Source: Bacteroidales bacterium (lineage in GTDB: Bacteria > Bacteroidota > Bacteroidia > Bacteroidales > P3). From it: 64,000 bases of DNA. Each line of letters opens with the position of its first letter. The stretch's first letter is position 1. The translations under genes were made by a program, and so were the position numbers. Below are positions 26,287 to 35,590 of this stretch, in pieces. Where the stretch lies: contig JAGCUU010000009.1 of assembly GCA_017962665.1 (NCBI GenBank), positions 1 to 64,000 of the forward strand, given 5' to 3'. Under the pieces are notes generated by a model. The model was given only the letters and a program-made list of their open reading frames with translations, was not told the origin of the DNA and made no database searches.

Positions 26287-26523
26287 ATGTCTGAAATTGC
26301 AACTAAAGTAAAAGCTATCATCGTTGATAAGCTTGGTGTCGACGAAAAAGATGTAACTCCAGAAGCTAGTTTCACCAATGACCTCGGAGCCGACTCGCTC
26401 GATACCGTTGAGTTAATTATGGAACTTGAGAAAGAGTTCGAAATCCAGATTCCCGAAGACCAGGCTGAGAAGATTGTCACCGTCGGTGATGCTATAGCTT
26501 TCATTGAGAACGCTGGTAAATAA
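26287..26523 (+). CDS. acpP: Acyl carrier protein
   Basis: 78 residues, acidic. The phosphopantetheine attachment Ser37 sits in [11 protein letters not shown]. It carries growing acyl chains in type II fatty acid synthesis. It is first in acpP-fabF-rnc, with 11-nt and 9-nt gaps, a conserved block in this phylum. Confidence 0.97.
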   Translation: MSEIATKVKAIIVDKLGVDEKDVTPEASFTNDLGADSLDTVELIMELEKEFEIQIPEDQAEKIVTVGDAIAFIENAGK

Positions 26524-26534
26524 GTGATTCATAA

Positions 26535-27785
26535 ATGAATCTAAAAAGAGTAGTTGTTACAGGTCTGGGATCACTTACCCCGATAGGTAACGATGTAGCC
26601 ACGACATGGCAGTCGATGCTTGACGGTGTGAGTGGTGCCAGCCCGATTACTCGTTTTGATGCAACACATTTCAAATGCCGTATTGCTTGTGAAGTAAAGG
26701 GGTTTGACCCGTTGAATTACTTTGACAAGAAAGAGGCTCGAAAACTTGACCTCTTTACGCAATATGGTTTAGTCGCCTCGGAAGAGGCAATAAAAGATTC
26801 CGGTATAAATGACTGCGACGTTGACAAGTCGCGGGTTGGTGTTATTTGGGGTAGTGGCAACGGAGGTGTTTCCACATTCCAAGATGAGGTGCTGCAATAT
26901 GCTAAGGGTGACGGGATGCCTCGTTTTAGCCCGTTTTTTTGCACACGTATGATTTCTGATATCTGTGCCGGACAGATTTCTATCAAACATGGTTACAAGG
27001 GCCCCAACTATTGTACTGTGGCCGCATGCGCTTCGTCAGCGATAGCTATCAGCGATGCATTCAATCTTCTGCGATTGGGCAAGGCAGATGTTATTGTTGC
27101 TGGCGGTTCGGAGGCAGCTATTGTAGAATGTAGTGTTGGCGGTTTCAGCTCTATGCAGGCTCTTTCGTTTCGAAATGATGATCCGGCAACGGCATCGCGT
27201 CCTTTTGACAAGGATCGCGATGGATTTGTGCTTGGTGAAGGTGCGGCGTCACTCATCCTTGAGGAATTAGAGCATGCTAAAGCTCGTGGTGCAAAGATAT
27301 ATGCTGAATTGACCGGTTGTGGTCTTTCGGCAGACGCATATCATATCACAGCCTCGCACCCCGAGGGATTGGGCGCTTACGACGCCATGAAACAGGCTGT
27401 CATGGAGTCTGAGATGCGTTTTGAGGATGTCGACCATATAAATACTCACGGGACATCCACTCCAATAGGGGATATCTCCGAGCCAAAGGCTATTTCACGC
27501 CTTTTTGGCGACCATGCCAAGGAGATAAATCTGAACTCTACAAAATCAATGACAGGCCATCTGCTTGGTGCTGCGGGATGTGTAGAGGCTATAGCCACAA
27601 TTTTGGCGATAAGGGACGGTGTCGTTCCGCCGACGATAAACCATTTCACCGATGATCCCAATATTGAACCGCTTAATTTCACGTTCAACAAGGCGGTGAA
27701 ACGTGATGTACGTTTTGCTCTTAGCAATGCTTTTGGCTTCGGTGGCCATAATGTGAGCTTGGCCTTTAGGAAGTACGACAAATAG
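26535..27785 (+). CDS. fabF: 3-oxoacyl-ACP synthase II
   Basis: Elongating condensing enzyme of fatty acid synthesis. 416 residues. The catalytic Cys is in TVAACASSA (about 165), with the two His in NTHGTSTPIGD and TGHLLGAAG and the C-terminal SNAFGFGGHN. Its acyl products feed phospholipid, lipid A and, if the operon near 14 kb is correctly read, sulfonolipid. Confidence 0.97.
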   Translation: MNLKRVVVTGLGSLTPIGNDVATTWQSMLDGVSGASPITRFDATHFKCRIACEVKGFDPLNYFDKKEARKLDLFTQYGLVASEEAIKDSGINDCDVDKSRVGVIWGSGNGGVSTFQDEVLQYAKGDGMPRFSPFFCTRMISDICAGQISIKHGYKGPNYCTVAACASSAIAISDAFNLLRLGKADVIVAGGSEAAIVECSVGGFSSMQALSFRNDDPATASRPFDKDRDGFVLGEGAASLILEELEHAKARGAKIYAELTGCGLSADAYHITASHPEGLGAYDAMKQAVMESEMRFEDVDHINTHGTSTPIGDISEPKAISRLFGDHAKEINLNSTKSMTGHLLGAAGCVEAIATILAIRDGVVPPTINHFTDDPNIEPLNFTFNKAVKRDVRFALSNAFGFGGHNVSLAFRKYDK

Positions 27786-27794
27786 TTTTCAGTT

Positions 27795-28532
27795 ATGCTG
27801 CTGTTCCGTCGTCATAGGGGCAATGAGGCTTTTTATAGTTTTTTCAAAAATATTCTTGGTTTCATTCCGCGTAGAACTGATATCTACCAGATTGCTTTTA
27901 TCCATCGTTCCAAGTCGCTCGAAACCAATCAGGGACGTAGAGTCAACAACGAACGGCTGGAATATTTGGGTGATGCTGTATTGAGCGCCATTGTGGCAGA
28001 ATATCTTTACCGGAAGTATCCATATCAGGGAGAGGGATTCCTTACTGAGTTGCGTTCGAAGATTGTCAGCCGCGCCAATCTCAACAAGCTTGCCCAGAAA
28101 ATCGGTCTGTCGCAGCTAATTCAATACAACAAGGAGCAGCAAGGTATTTTCAAGTCAATCGACGGAGATGCTTTTGAGGCTTTGGTGGGTGCCATTTATT
28201 TGGAAAAGGGATTTGATTTTACACGTAAGGTAATTGTTGAACGTGTAATTAATATCCACCTCGATGTTGATGCCCTGTCCCAAAAGGAATGGAATTTCAA
28301 GAGCAAGCTTATTGATTGGGGTCAGAAAGAGCGCTGTAAAGTCTCTTTTGAGGTAGTCGGTACCTCTGTTCAAGGGAAAAAAGGTTTGAGCCGAAAAGAA
28401 TATGAGATCAGGGCGGTTATCGACGGTGTGCCTGGCGAGTCTGCGATAGAGTACTCCATCAAGGCCGCAGAGCAACTTGCAGCAGAAAAGACCTATAAAA
28501 AACTCCAGGAGGAGGGACGCATAACCGACTAA
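27795..28532 (+). CDS. rnc: Ribonuclease III
   Basis: Cleaves double-stranded RNA in rRNA and mRNA processing. 245 residues. The RNase III signature NNERLEYLGDAVLS (about 55-68) and DAFEALVGAIYLEKG supply the acidic metal ligands; a C-terminal dsRNA-binding domain ends AAEQLAAEKTYKKL. It is last in acpP-fabF-rnc. Its stop overlaps the 3' end of the convergent barrel gene by 4 nt, with no terminator between them. Confidence 0.96.
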   Translation: MLLFRRHRGNEAFYSFFKNILGFIPRRTDIYQIAFIHRSKSLETNQGRRVNNERLEYLGDAVLSAIVAEYLYRKYPYQGEGFLTELRSKIVSRANLNKLAQKIGLSQLIQYNKEQQGIFKSIDGDAFEALVGAIYLEKGFDFTRKVIVERVINIHLDVDALSQKEWNFKSKLIDWGQKERCKVSFEVVGTSVQGKKGLSRKEYEIRAVIDGVPGESAIEYSIKAAEQLAAEKTYKKLQEEGRITD

Positions 28533-30616
28533 AACTTGAGTCGTAGCTGTGCCTTTACTTCATGTTTTGCATTTCCGTTGATTAGGTCATATCCCGACCC
28601 CAGCGTTTCTTGTTCCGGATAGAAAGACACGGAATATTTAATGCCTGCAGATAGGCTTGGTGTGAATTCGTAGCGGCATACATAATAGCACCTTATGCCG
28701 CGTCCGTTAAACATAGGAACACTGTTTTCGTACATCAGGTCATTTTCATACGAGAAGATTCTGGCATCATAGCCCGTAATATCGAATATGGATAACCTGC
28801 AGTTCATCGACAGAGGTTTGTTTACAATGATTGTTTTGTATGCAACATCTTGAATTATCATGATTCCGTTTTGCGGTATATGGTCGTCGCAGTCAAACCA
28901 TGAGAGCAATACACGTGAAGTTATACGCCATGTATTGTCAGGTGTATAGTCAAGGGAGAGAGCAAGTTGACGTCGAGTAGTGTTTTCAATCGCATACTCT
29001 TGTCCGTCAGAGTTACGCTGGGTGTATCGGCTTCTGTATTGGACTGATAGCAAGGTGTTTGTTGCCACAGTAGTCGTTAATGTTGTTCTGTAATCGACTC
29101 CCGATGAAGGACTGTAAACGCGGTATTTCATCCATGGGAAACGGAACAGGTCGACCGAAGACTGAAGCCTGGTGGTTGTCAATGGCTTGGTGTTAATGAA
29201 AAGTGTAATCCCCTGCTCGTTTTGCGCTTTGGAACTTTGTCCAATGATATTTGCATAAAGGTTCTGATATGTAGGAGAACTATGACGTAAAGCTATGGAA
29301 ATCATGTTGTCTGAATTCAGTTGTAGCTGCATTCCAGCTACTGAAGTGATAGGGAATGGCTTTTCTGTACTTTCCGTGCGGCAACGCATCAGTGAAGAAG
29401 AGGCCTCCCCAAAGAGTATCATTCTACGGTATCTCCAAGTCATGTCAATACCGTAGTTGAAATTGTCTTTGCCTTTGAAAGCAAAGGTGTTGTAAATATA
29501 GTCTGCAGGTACTATTTCTGAGCCGAGAAGGGTTCTTACTGCTGTCGCTCCAATCTGCAGGGAACGGTTCTTATACCTGATATTTGTGCCGAATAGCTGT
29601 TCGTTGATACGTCCTTTTTTCGCTATTTCGGTATTGGTGCGATGATAGCCGGAGTTGTAAAAGCTTTGGAAAATCTCTTCAGCCTCATACAACGTATCGT
29701 TTTCTTTTTCTGTAGCATCGCGGTTCACGTTTGAGTAGAAGAGTGTCATCTCTAATTTTTCAGGGATGACATTGAATGTTGCTGCAGCTCCCCGTAGATA
29801 TCCGAACTCGCACATGGCGCTGGAAGGACGTATTCCTTGTCCATAGCGTCGCAGCGGCATACTGACTGTCATCCATGGGGCGAATCCGCTCCACAAGGTC
29901 GCACCTTGGCCGAACTGCAGATTGTATTTTCCTACAATAGCTCTTTTGATGAAGCCAAAGTCACTGATCATCAAATGGTACCCATAGTGGTCGAATCCCA
30001 TCTGTGATGCTCCGTTAACATTTGCAAAACGTATCGCCTCTCCGGGGTCTTTGTCGCCGGACAACTGGAATGAAATATTATCGTGATATTTGAAGTTGTA
30101 TCTGAAATACAATCTAAGGGGAGAACCGACATAAATGTCTTCATTGTAGCCTCTGCTTTTTGGGAACATGCTTTTACCGCCCATTCTTAGATTACTATGA
30201 CCGTTTTTGATCATATTGGCAAGAGAAGATTTTTTCTCGTTCGGTTTTTTTACCGTGACGAGATGGTTTAAAAGCCTGATATCAAGAGAGTCGAAACCGT
30301 TTATCAAGTGTAGCTCCGACAGGCTTTGCATCGGTCCGTTTTGTGCTATATAAGCTTTTATTGCCGCTCTTTGGTAATCTGACAGGAACGGAATACCATA
30401 AAGTATGTCCGACGATGTGTCGTTGATATTCACAGGATTGTCCATAAGATCCTGTAGTATTTCAATCATGTCGTCGGGAACATCCTCCTCTTCGTTCTGG
30501 TCTGCCCATTGCTCTATAAGCTCATGCAACAAAGACTCGATATTGCTCTGTGCCTGAATGTGGTAAGTGGCAAAAAGAAATATGAGGATAATAATGCTTT
30601 TTGTTTTATGTAGCAT
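28529..30616 (-). CDS. Helix-hairpin-helix plus beta-barrel outer-membrane protein
   Basis: 695 residues with a signal peptide (about 1-22, ending IQAQ). Residues 25-125 are acidic and helical, with a ComEA/HHH-like element (GIPFLSDYQRAAIKAYI ... LHLINGFDS). The rest (about 150-695) has many alternating aromatic strands, ends in an aromatic residue (LRLKF) and looks like a large barrel. Proteins with this unusual joining of an HHH-like domain to a barrel occur across Bacteroidota. The function is unknown; DNA uptake is suggested only by the HHH resemblance. It lies 7 nt after a second barrel-like gene. Confidence 0.75.
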   Translation of the reverse strand: MLHKTKSIIILIFLFATYHIQAQSNIESLLHELIEQWADQNEEEDVPDDMIEILQDLMDNPVNINDTSSDILYGIPFLSDYQRAAIKAYIAQNGPMQSLSELHLINGFDSLDIRLLNHLVTVKKPNEKKSSLANMIKNGHSNLRMGGKSMFPKSRGYNEDIYVGSPLRLYFRYNFKYHDNISFQLSGDKDPGEAIRFANVNGASQMGFDHYGYHLMISDFGFIKRAIVGKYNLQFGQGATLWSGFAPWMTVSMPLRRYGQGIRPSSAMCEFGYLRGAAATFNVIPEKLEMTLFYSNVNRDATEKENDTLYEAEEIFQSFYNSGYHRTNTEIAKKGRINEQLFGTNIRYKNRSLQIGATAVRTLLGSEIVPADYIYNTFAFKGKDNFNYGIDMTWRYRRMILFGEASSSLMRCRTESTEKPFPITSVAGMQLQLNSDNMISIALRHSSPTYQNLYANIIGQSSKAQNEQGITLFINTKPLTTTRLQSSVDLFRFPWMKYRVYSPSSGVDYRTTLTTTVATNTLLSVQYRSRYTQRNSDGQEYAIENTTRRQLALSLDYTPDNTWRITSRVLLSWFDCDDHIPQNGIMIIQDVAYKTIIVNKPLSMNCRLSIFDITGYDARIFSYENDLMYENSVPMFNGRGIRCYYVCRYEFTPSLSAGIKYSVSFYPEQETLGSGYDLINGNAKHEVKAQLRLKF

Positions 30617-30623
30617 GACGGGC

Positions 30624-31445
30624 TCAGAATCTACAGTGCAGTGTTATCTGCGGGGTTATCCCTAAAATGCTGTGAACCTGCATCGCTAAATCAATTCCAA
30701 GATGATTCCATAGGGCTCCGGCTCCGAAAGTGTAGATTACAGGTTGTGTGCTGAATCCTGTACGGAAAAAATATTGTTTTTCCAGAGTGTATTGTAATCC
30801 AACACGTAAACAGGGTTTATAGTACAGGTTTTTTTCCACCTCGAAGGAAGCCATGAGTTCGTCAAGAATCCAATAGGCGGCTCCAAGGTTGAACAGGGCA
30901 GGGGTTCTGACTCCGTCATGTTTGTCGGATACTACAGCGATTGGGTTAAATGCTTTGAACCCAATAGTTAACTTATTTGAAGGCTGATACAGGAGCGCTA
31001 ATGTAAATGTAAAGCGCTGTAAAGGCTCATAATAAGGGTCAGAGGTTGCGGAGTGTAGATAATGCAATGCCGAACCAAGTGCGATCTTTTTTGCAAGTGG
31101 TAAGGCGTATGACAGTGTAGCCTCTTGCTCGTTGTAGTCGTTGTTTCCATAGTGTATGACTGACAGTGATGCCCCTCCTTTTCCGAGTGGTGTGGAAACA
31201 CCCACAGCGGCATAGCCCAATCCTTCAACGAGAAAACTCTGTCGTGTGGAGAGAACGATGGTGTGTTGTTCTGTTAGTGCAAGTATCGCCGGATTTGCCA
31301 AATAGGCTGTATTGTCTGTCATCGATGTGGTAACACCACCCATTCCGGCGCTTTGACCACTCATGGATGGGAAGTCGAATTGTGCAAAAAGTGGTGCCGT
31401 GTAGGACAGCACCACTATTGTAATAATGAACCTCAGTGGTTTCAT
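30624..31445 (-). CDS. PorV/PorQ-like small outer-membrane barrel
   Basis: 273 residues with a signal peptide (about 1-21, FAQ). The N-terminal motif SGQSAGMGGVTTSMTDNTAYLANPAILA is characteristic of FadL-superfamily barrels such as PorV and PorQ, which serve type IX secretion. The remainder is antiparallel strands ending in Phe. It may be a PorQ-type component, but the assignment to a specific member is inference. It lies in a leftward series with the HHH-barrel gene (downstream) and a lipoprotein (upstream). Confidence 0.7.
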   Translation of the reverse strand: MKPLRFIITIVVLSYTAPLFAQFDFPSMSGQSAGMGGVTTSMTDNTAYLANPAILALTEQHTIVLSTRQSFLVEGLGYAAVGVSTPLGKGGASLSVIHYGNNDYNEQEATLSYALPLAKKIALGSALHYLHSATSDPYYEPLQRFTFTLALLYQPSNKLTIGFKAFNPIAVVSDKHDGVRTPALFNLGAAYWILDELMASFEVEKNLYYKPCLRVGLQYTLEKQYFFRTGFSTQPVIYTFGAGALWNHLGIDLAMQVHSILGITPQITLHCRF

Positions 31446-31474
31446 CGGTTATACCACTAAGCAGTTGAAAATGA

Positions 31475-32212
31475 TTATTTATTAAATGCTTCTTCGACTA
31501 AGTTGTGAATTGCACTCATACGACGGCTGGCAATGTTTCCGGAAATTGTTGCCTGTGGGAAATAGTAGGAAATGTCGTTGACATGAGAGTAATCATAGTT
31601 TTCAACATCCTGGTTCAGCTTGTTTATGTTGCTCTGTGTGACATAGAAGGCCTGAATATTTTGAAAATTTCCAGCAACGATATGGCCGACTAAGGGGAAG
31701 TCGGTTATAATGATGTCGCCGCTGTTTGCAATAAACCAGCTGGTGTCGCTTTCAACAATAATCATCGTGTTGCCGCCGTATGGATCTGCGAACAGGTCGA
31801 GGAGTACATTGTAGTTTAATCCAAGCAGTACATCGAGTGTGAGTATATTCGTCATTGGATAGGTGTTTGCTATGGTGTCGGACATACGGATATACATGAA
31901 CGGGAAGCTAATGGATGCCGTCGTCGTGAGGTCTATTTTGGCGGAGATATCCAGAGCTGCAACGTTCCACTCATCGGTGGTGTCCGAGACTTTCTGAGTG
32001 AATGCATCGACAATGCTCGAGGTAAATGTCACGGTATCAATACGTATACCGTTGGCAGCATTGGAGTCGCTCATGGTGATTGTTATTGATGCATCTCCAA
32101 CAAGATGATCCAAATCGTTGTCGCCATCAAAATTGAAGTCAATTCCTTCGCATGAAGTCATTGTGAGAATGGCTGACAGCAAAAGGATTCCAAAAAAATA
32201 TTTATTTTTCAT
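31475..32212 (-). CDS. Lipoprotein of unknown function
   Basis: 245 residues. The lipoprotein signal ends MTSC with lipid Cys21. The mature part is Thr/Ser/Asp-rich beta sequence with repeated TVTFTSS and TTASISFPFMY segments, and no recognised catalytic motif. I do not recognise the family. The neighbours are outer-membrane barrels and a MerR-type regulator, so an envelope role is likely. Confidence 0.7.
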   Translation of the reverse strand: MKNKYFFGILLLSAILTMTSCEGIDFNFDGDNDLDHLVGDASITITMSDSNAANGIRIDTVTFTSSIVDAFTQKVSDTTDEWNVAALDISAKIDLTTTASISFPFMYIRMSDTIANTYPMTNILTLDVLLGLNYNVLLDLFADPYGGNTMIIVESDTSWFIANSGDIIITDFPLVGHIVAGNFQNIQAFYVTQSNINKLNQDVENYDYSHVNDISYYFPQATISGNIASRRMSAIHNLVEEAFNK

Positions 32213-32240
32213 AATGGATGGTGTTAAGTTATTGTATTTG

Positions 32241-32558
32241 TTATATACTCTCTTTTATTTGGATAAGGAAGGTTTTTAATTCCGTGAGTGTTTCAACAAG
32301 CTGCAGGTTTTTGTCGGGGGATTTGTCATTTTTCAGTTGTTGCCGGGTGCCTTCCAATGTCAATCCACATTCCTTCGTCAGATAGTGTATACGTCGAAGC
32401 AATTCTATATCCTGCTGGGTGTAGTTACGTGTTCCTCGTTTGTTTTTGCTTGGGCGCAAATCCGGGAATTCGGTCTCCCAGTATCTTAGTAACGATTGAT
32501 TGACACCGAGTTCCTTGGCAACCTCTCCGATGCCATAGTACAATTTGCCTTCTGTCAT
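32241..32558 (-). CDS. MerR-family transcriptional regulator
   Basis: 105 residues with one winged-helix MerR domain (about 1-75: YGIGEVAKELGVNQSLLRYWE, TRNYTQQDIELLRRIHYL) and a short coiled tail. There is no C-terminal metal-binding Cys cluster or drug-binding domain, so the signal is not evident. It lies 28 nt before the lipoprotein gene and may control the leftward envelope genes. A candidate -7 box (minus strand TATATTTG) lies at 32649-32656. Confidence 0.85.
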   Translation of the reverse strand: MTEGKLYYGIGEVAKELGVNQSLLRYWETEFPDLRPSKNKRGTRNYTQQDIELLRRIHYLTKECGLTLEGTRQQLKNDKSPDKNLQLVETLTELKTFLIQIKESI

Positions 32559-32648
32559 GTTTTGCTGTTTAGTACGGGTTTATATAACAGACTTTAGCTC
32601 AGGTTTCTAACAAAGAATAATGGTAGAATATGCTTTTTATGCAATTTG

Positions 32649-32656
32649 CAAATATA
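32649..32656 (-). promoter_or_regulatory. Possible promoter of the MerR-lipoprotein-barrel genes
   Basis: Minus-strand TATATTTG, a full TAnnTTTG match about 90 nt before the MerR start. Confidence 0.35.
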
Positions 32657-32730
32657 CATGAAAAATTTGATTTTCATGTAGAAAAACAATTTTTCTTTAT
32701 TTTTTCTACCAAAATAAGATGGAAGAAGTA

Positions 32731-32792
32731 TGATGTATGATAGCTGATGTATGATGTCTTCAACTATCATCTGTCAATTGTCAACTATCAAC
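32731..32792. repeat. Intergenic word-repeat patch after lptD
   Basis: GATGTATGAT occurs twice (separated by AGCT), followed by CAACTATCA twice around CTGTCAATTGT. It is low complexity, outside any gene, and of the same character as patches at 41.7 and 51.2-51.5 kb. Confidence 0.5.
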
Positions 32793-32798
32793 TTTTGC

Positions 32799-35417
32799 TT
32801 AATTGATATAATATCCTTGGTTGGATTGGTAGTTCTCGCGTTTTTCATATTTGACATCACGCAACGAGCTGGCTTTAATGTTAATGGCAAAGTTCCAACT
32901 TTTGTAGTATCCAAATGGCACCCAGTTGAATCGCATTTCCCAGCAGTGCAGGTCGCGGTAGATGTCTATGCTGGTGTACGACATACCTTTGTTGGTAAAG
33001 TCATATCCTGTCGAAAAATTGAATTTCCAGTTTTCTGTCAGTGAGAAATTTCCTGAAATTGACACAGAATGTGTCAGTGTGTTCTTGATGTTGTATTTTG
33101 CTGCGTCGTATGCGCTTACATAACTCATGGTATAATGCAATGAGATATTCCAAGGCACGGAAAAGTCAGCGTATGTACCCATCATCAAGGCAGGGCTGTA
33201 GTCGTCGGGCGTCTGTAATATAGGTGACACCATTTTGCCGTTGTCTTTGACAGCCTCTTTCTTGAACGTATTGTTGTTTAGGCTCCAAGACAGTTGTGCG
33301 CTCCATGTCGACTGGCTGAGTTGAAACAGTTTGTTTTTTGTTTTCCAAAGGAAAATGTCGTGCTTGTTGCCTAACGAGTCTATCTCGTATGGGGAGAACG
33401 ATCCAGAGTAGTTCAGTACGAGTGATTTAAATAGGGTGGTGCGTCCCGATACATTGAGGTTTGACCAGTTGAGTGAGTCGCGAGCCAAATCGTAGTTCAT
33501 CGATAGTGTCAGGTTCTCAATCAGTTTGATTTTTTTCAGCTCATCGACAGTGTCACGCAAAGGCTTAATCTTTGCCTCGAGATTGTTGGCAATGGAAAAG
33601 CCGATTTGTCCTGAGCGTCCGTCGGCGGGACCTCCATATAGGCTTTGCTCGAAAATAGAGTACCGGTGCACATATCCGGTGGTGTCGGTATATGATTTCC
33701 AGTATCCGAGTTTTTCGCTGCCGAAATTTGGCCGGTAGTTGAATGAAAGTGTTGGATTTACCACATGTCTAAGGGCTTTCAGCGGTCCGTATTTGAAATT
33801 GAACATTCCATATATTCGTGTCGAAAGCGACGAGTTGAAGGTTATATCCCTGTTGGCGCGGAATCCTCGTATTGTGTCAATTACCATGCGGCCTGTGGAA
33901 TCAATATCCTTGTTTATGGTAGACCAGTGCCAACGCTCGTTATAGGTTGCGGAGTTTGTCCAGTTGAAGTATTTCAACACTTTGACACTGCTTTGCAACG
34001 GTATGCGTTGGCTGATGCCATACTGCATGTTGTTCAGTATGGTTTTCTTGAATATGTCGGTGTCTTGGGCATTCACGTTGTTTGCACCTTCCAGCACGTA
34101 TGACATAGATATGTTTTCGTACCATCGGTATGCTCCTGCCGGGATTTTTCGCCGTAACGGATAAAAGGTGTTGCTGCTGAGCGAGAGTGATGGTAATTGG
34201 ATATTCATCAGCCCTGTCTGGATATTGTATGATTCTCGTGCCGAGAGTGCGAGGTTGAACCAAGAGCCCAGAGAGGTGGAATAGCTGATGCTTGATGTTG
34301 TGGTGCTGTTGAAATAGTCGGCTGAGTTTGTGGTGTTGCGGTTGTAGTTGCGGCTAATAAGGTTGACGTTCGCCGAAAAACGGCTGTTGGGGTTTGCTTT
34401 GGCGTCTTGGTCATGTCTCCAGGCCACCTTAAAGTCTCCATACCGGCGATAGGTGTTGGTGTCTCCTCGTATTCCGGTCTTGGTGATGCCATAGCGGATG
34501 TCGAAATTGCCTTTGTATTTGTAGCGTTTGTAGTAGTTGGATTTTGCTTCGGCAGCCCAGCTGAGATTGGTATAGAGTTCCCCGATTAATGCAAGGTCGA
34601 GGAAGTCGTTGATGGCAAAATAATAGCCGCCGTCTTTTAGATAGTAACCTCTGCCTGTCATCCATCCGTATGAAGGTAGAAGTATTCCTGAAGCTCGGTC
34701 ATGGGCTAACGGGAAATAGGCAAAAGGCAATGCCAGTGGTGTGGGCACGTCTTCAATTGTCACATAGGCAGGGCCTGTGAAAATCTTCTCGTTTGCAATA
34801 AGTTTTGATTTGGTGAAGTTGATGGCGAAGTGTGGGTGGGCATAGTTGCAGGTTGTGTATTGACCTTTGTTAAGATACATTACGGAGTCGTTGACTTTCT
34901 TTATTTTGTTTCCGTGCAGATAACCGTCACCCTCCTGGGTAATGACACCGTAGATGATACCTTTCTCGCTTTTGTAGTTATAGGTCATCGTGTCGGCGTT
35001 GTATTCCGATTCACCTTGCTTGAAAACAGGCCGCCCTTGGTATTTGCCATTCTCGTCAACAGTGCCGCTGGCATGGATTTGCTGTCGGTCGAAATCCACT
35101 TCAACGGCATCCGCTTTGAGGTTCATGTCTTGGAAATCAATCTCGCCCTCATGGTATAAAAAAGCTTTCTTTGTGTCAAGTTCAATGGCTACGGAGTCGA
35201 TAGCCTTGTAGGAGACTATTTCTTTTACCGCATTTGGCGAGAGGGGAAGCAGCGAGGAAGGTTTATTGCCCGAATTGCCATGTGTATTAGTCATGGTATC
35301 AAGTGTTTGCCGTGCTTTCCGTATGGTATCCTGAGCTATAATAGGCTTGTTGCCGGCAAGCAAAAATAAGGCCAACAGTGCAAGATAACGGAAGATGTAT
35401 GGTTTCCTGATACTCAA
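32799..35417 (-). CDS. lptD: LPS-assembly protein LptD (OstA-like)
   Basis: Outer-membrane gate that inserts lipopolysaccharide. 872 residues: signal sequence (about 1-28), an OstA/LptA-like beta-jellyroll (about 70-200; FDRQQIHASGTVDENG, KGIIYGVIT) and a very large barrel to the C terminus (WNFAINIKASSLRDVKYEK). An in-frame stop two codons upstream leaves TTG at 35417 as the only usable start before the signal sequence, an uncommon choice for an essential gene. LptE was not seen. It is divergent from the amidase gene across a palindrome-bearing gap. Confidence 0.88.
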   Translation of the reverse strand: MSIRKPYIFRYLALLALFLLAGNKPIIAQDTIRKARQTLDTMTNTHGNSGNKPSSLLPLSPNAVKEIVSYKAIDSVAIELDTKKAFLYHEGEIDFQDMNLKADAVEVDFDRQQIHASGTVDENGKYQGRPVFKQGESEYNADTMTYNYKSEKGIIYGVITQEGDGYLHGNKIKKVNDSVMYLNKGQYTTCNYAHPHFAINFTKSKLIANEKIFTGPAYVTIEDVPTPLALPFAYFPLAHDRASGILLPSYGWMTGRGYYLKDGGYYFAINDFLDLALIGELYTNLSWAAEAKSNYYKRYKYKGNFDIRYGITKTGIRGDTNTYRRYGDFKVAWRHDQDAKANPNSRFSANVNLISRNYNRNTTNSADYFNSTTTSSISYSTSLGSWFNLALSARESYNIQTGLMNIQLPSLSLSSNTFYPLRRKIPAGAYRWYENISMSYVLEGANNVNAQDTDIFKKTILNNMQYGISQRIPLQSSVKVLKYFNWTNSATYNERWHWSTINKDIDSTGRMVIDTIRGFRANRDITFNSSLSTRIYGMFNFKYGPLKALRHVVNPTLSFNYRPNFGSEKLGYWKSYTDTTGYVHRYSIFEQSLYGGPADGRSGQIGFSIANNLEAKIKPLRDTVDELKKIKLIENLTLSMNYDLARDSLNWSNLNVSGRTTLFKSLVLNYSGSFSPYEIDSLGNKHDIFLWKTKNKLFQLSQSTWSAQLSWSLNNNTFKKEAVKDNGKMVSPILQTPDDYSPALMMGTYADFSVPWNISLHYTMSYVSAYDAAKYNIKNTLTHSVSISGNFSLTENWKFNFSTGYDFTNKGMSYTSIDIYRDLHCWEMRFNWVPFGYYKSWNFAINIKASSLRDVKYEKRENYQSNQGYYIN

Positions 35418-35516
35418 AGCTTAGGTAAGTGTATAATAAACAGTGAATTTATTGTTGTTGTTGCCTCTGTTTTTTTTATTTATTACAAATTATGCGCCTG
35501 AATTAATTATTTTGTG

Positions 35517-35545
35517 TAAATTTGCACTTTCAAAGTGCAAAGATA
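35517..35545. promoter_or_regulatory. Divergent promoters and palindrome between lptD and amidase gene
   Basis: Plus-strand -7 TAAATTTG (35517-35524) faces the amidase gene; minus-strand -7 TATCTTTG (35538-35545) faces lptD. Between and overlapping them, 35521-35541 is a perfect inverted repeat with arms TTTGCACTTT around a single central C. Placement over both start regions would suit an operator, but symmetry may also arise from the two promoters alone. Confidence 0.5.
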
Positions 35546-35590
35546 AAACAATTTGCGTAAACGATAAAAACAAAAAATATCAGCCTATAA

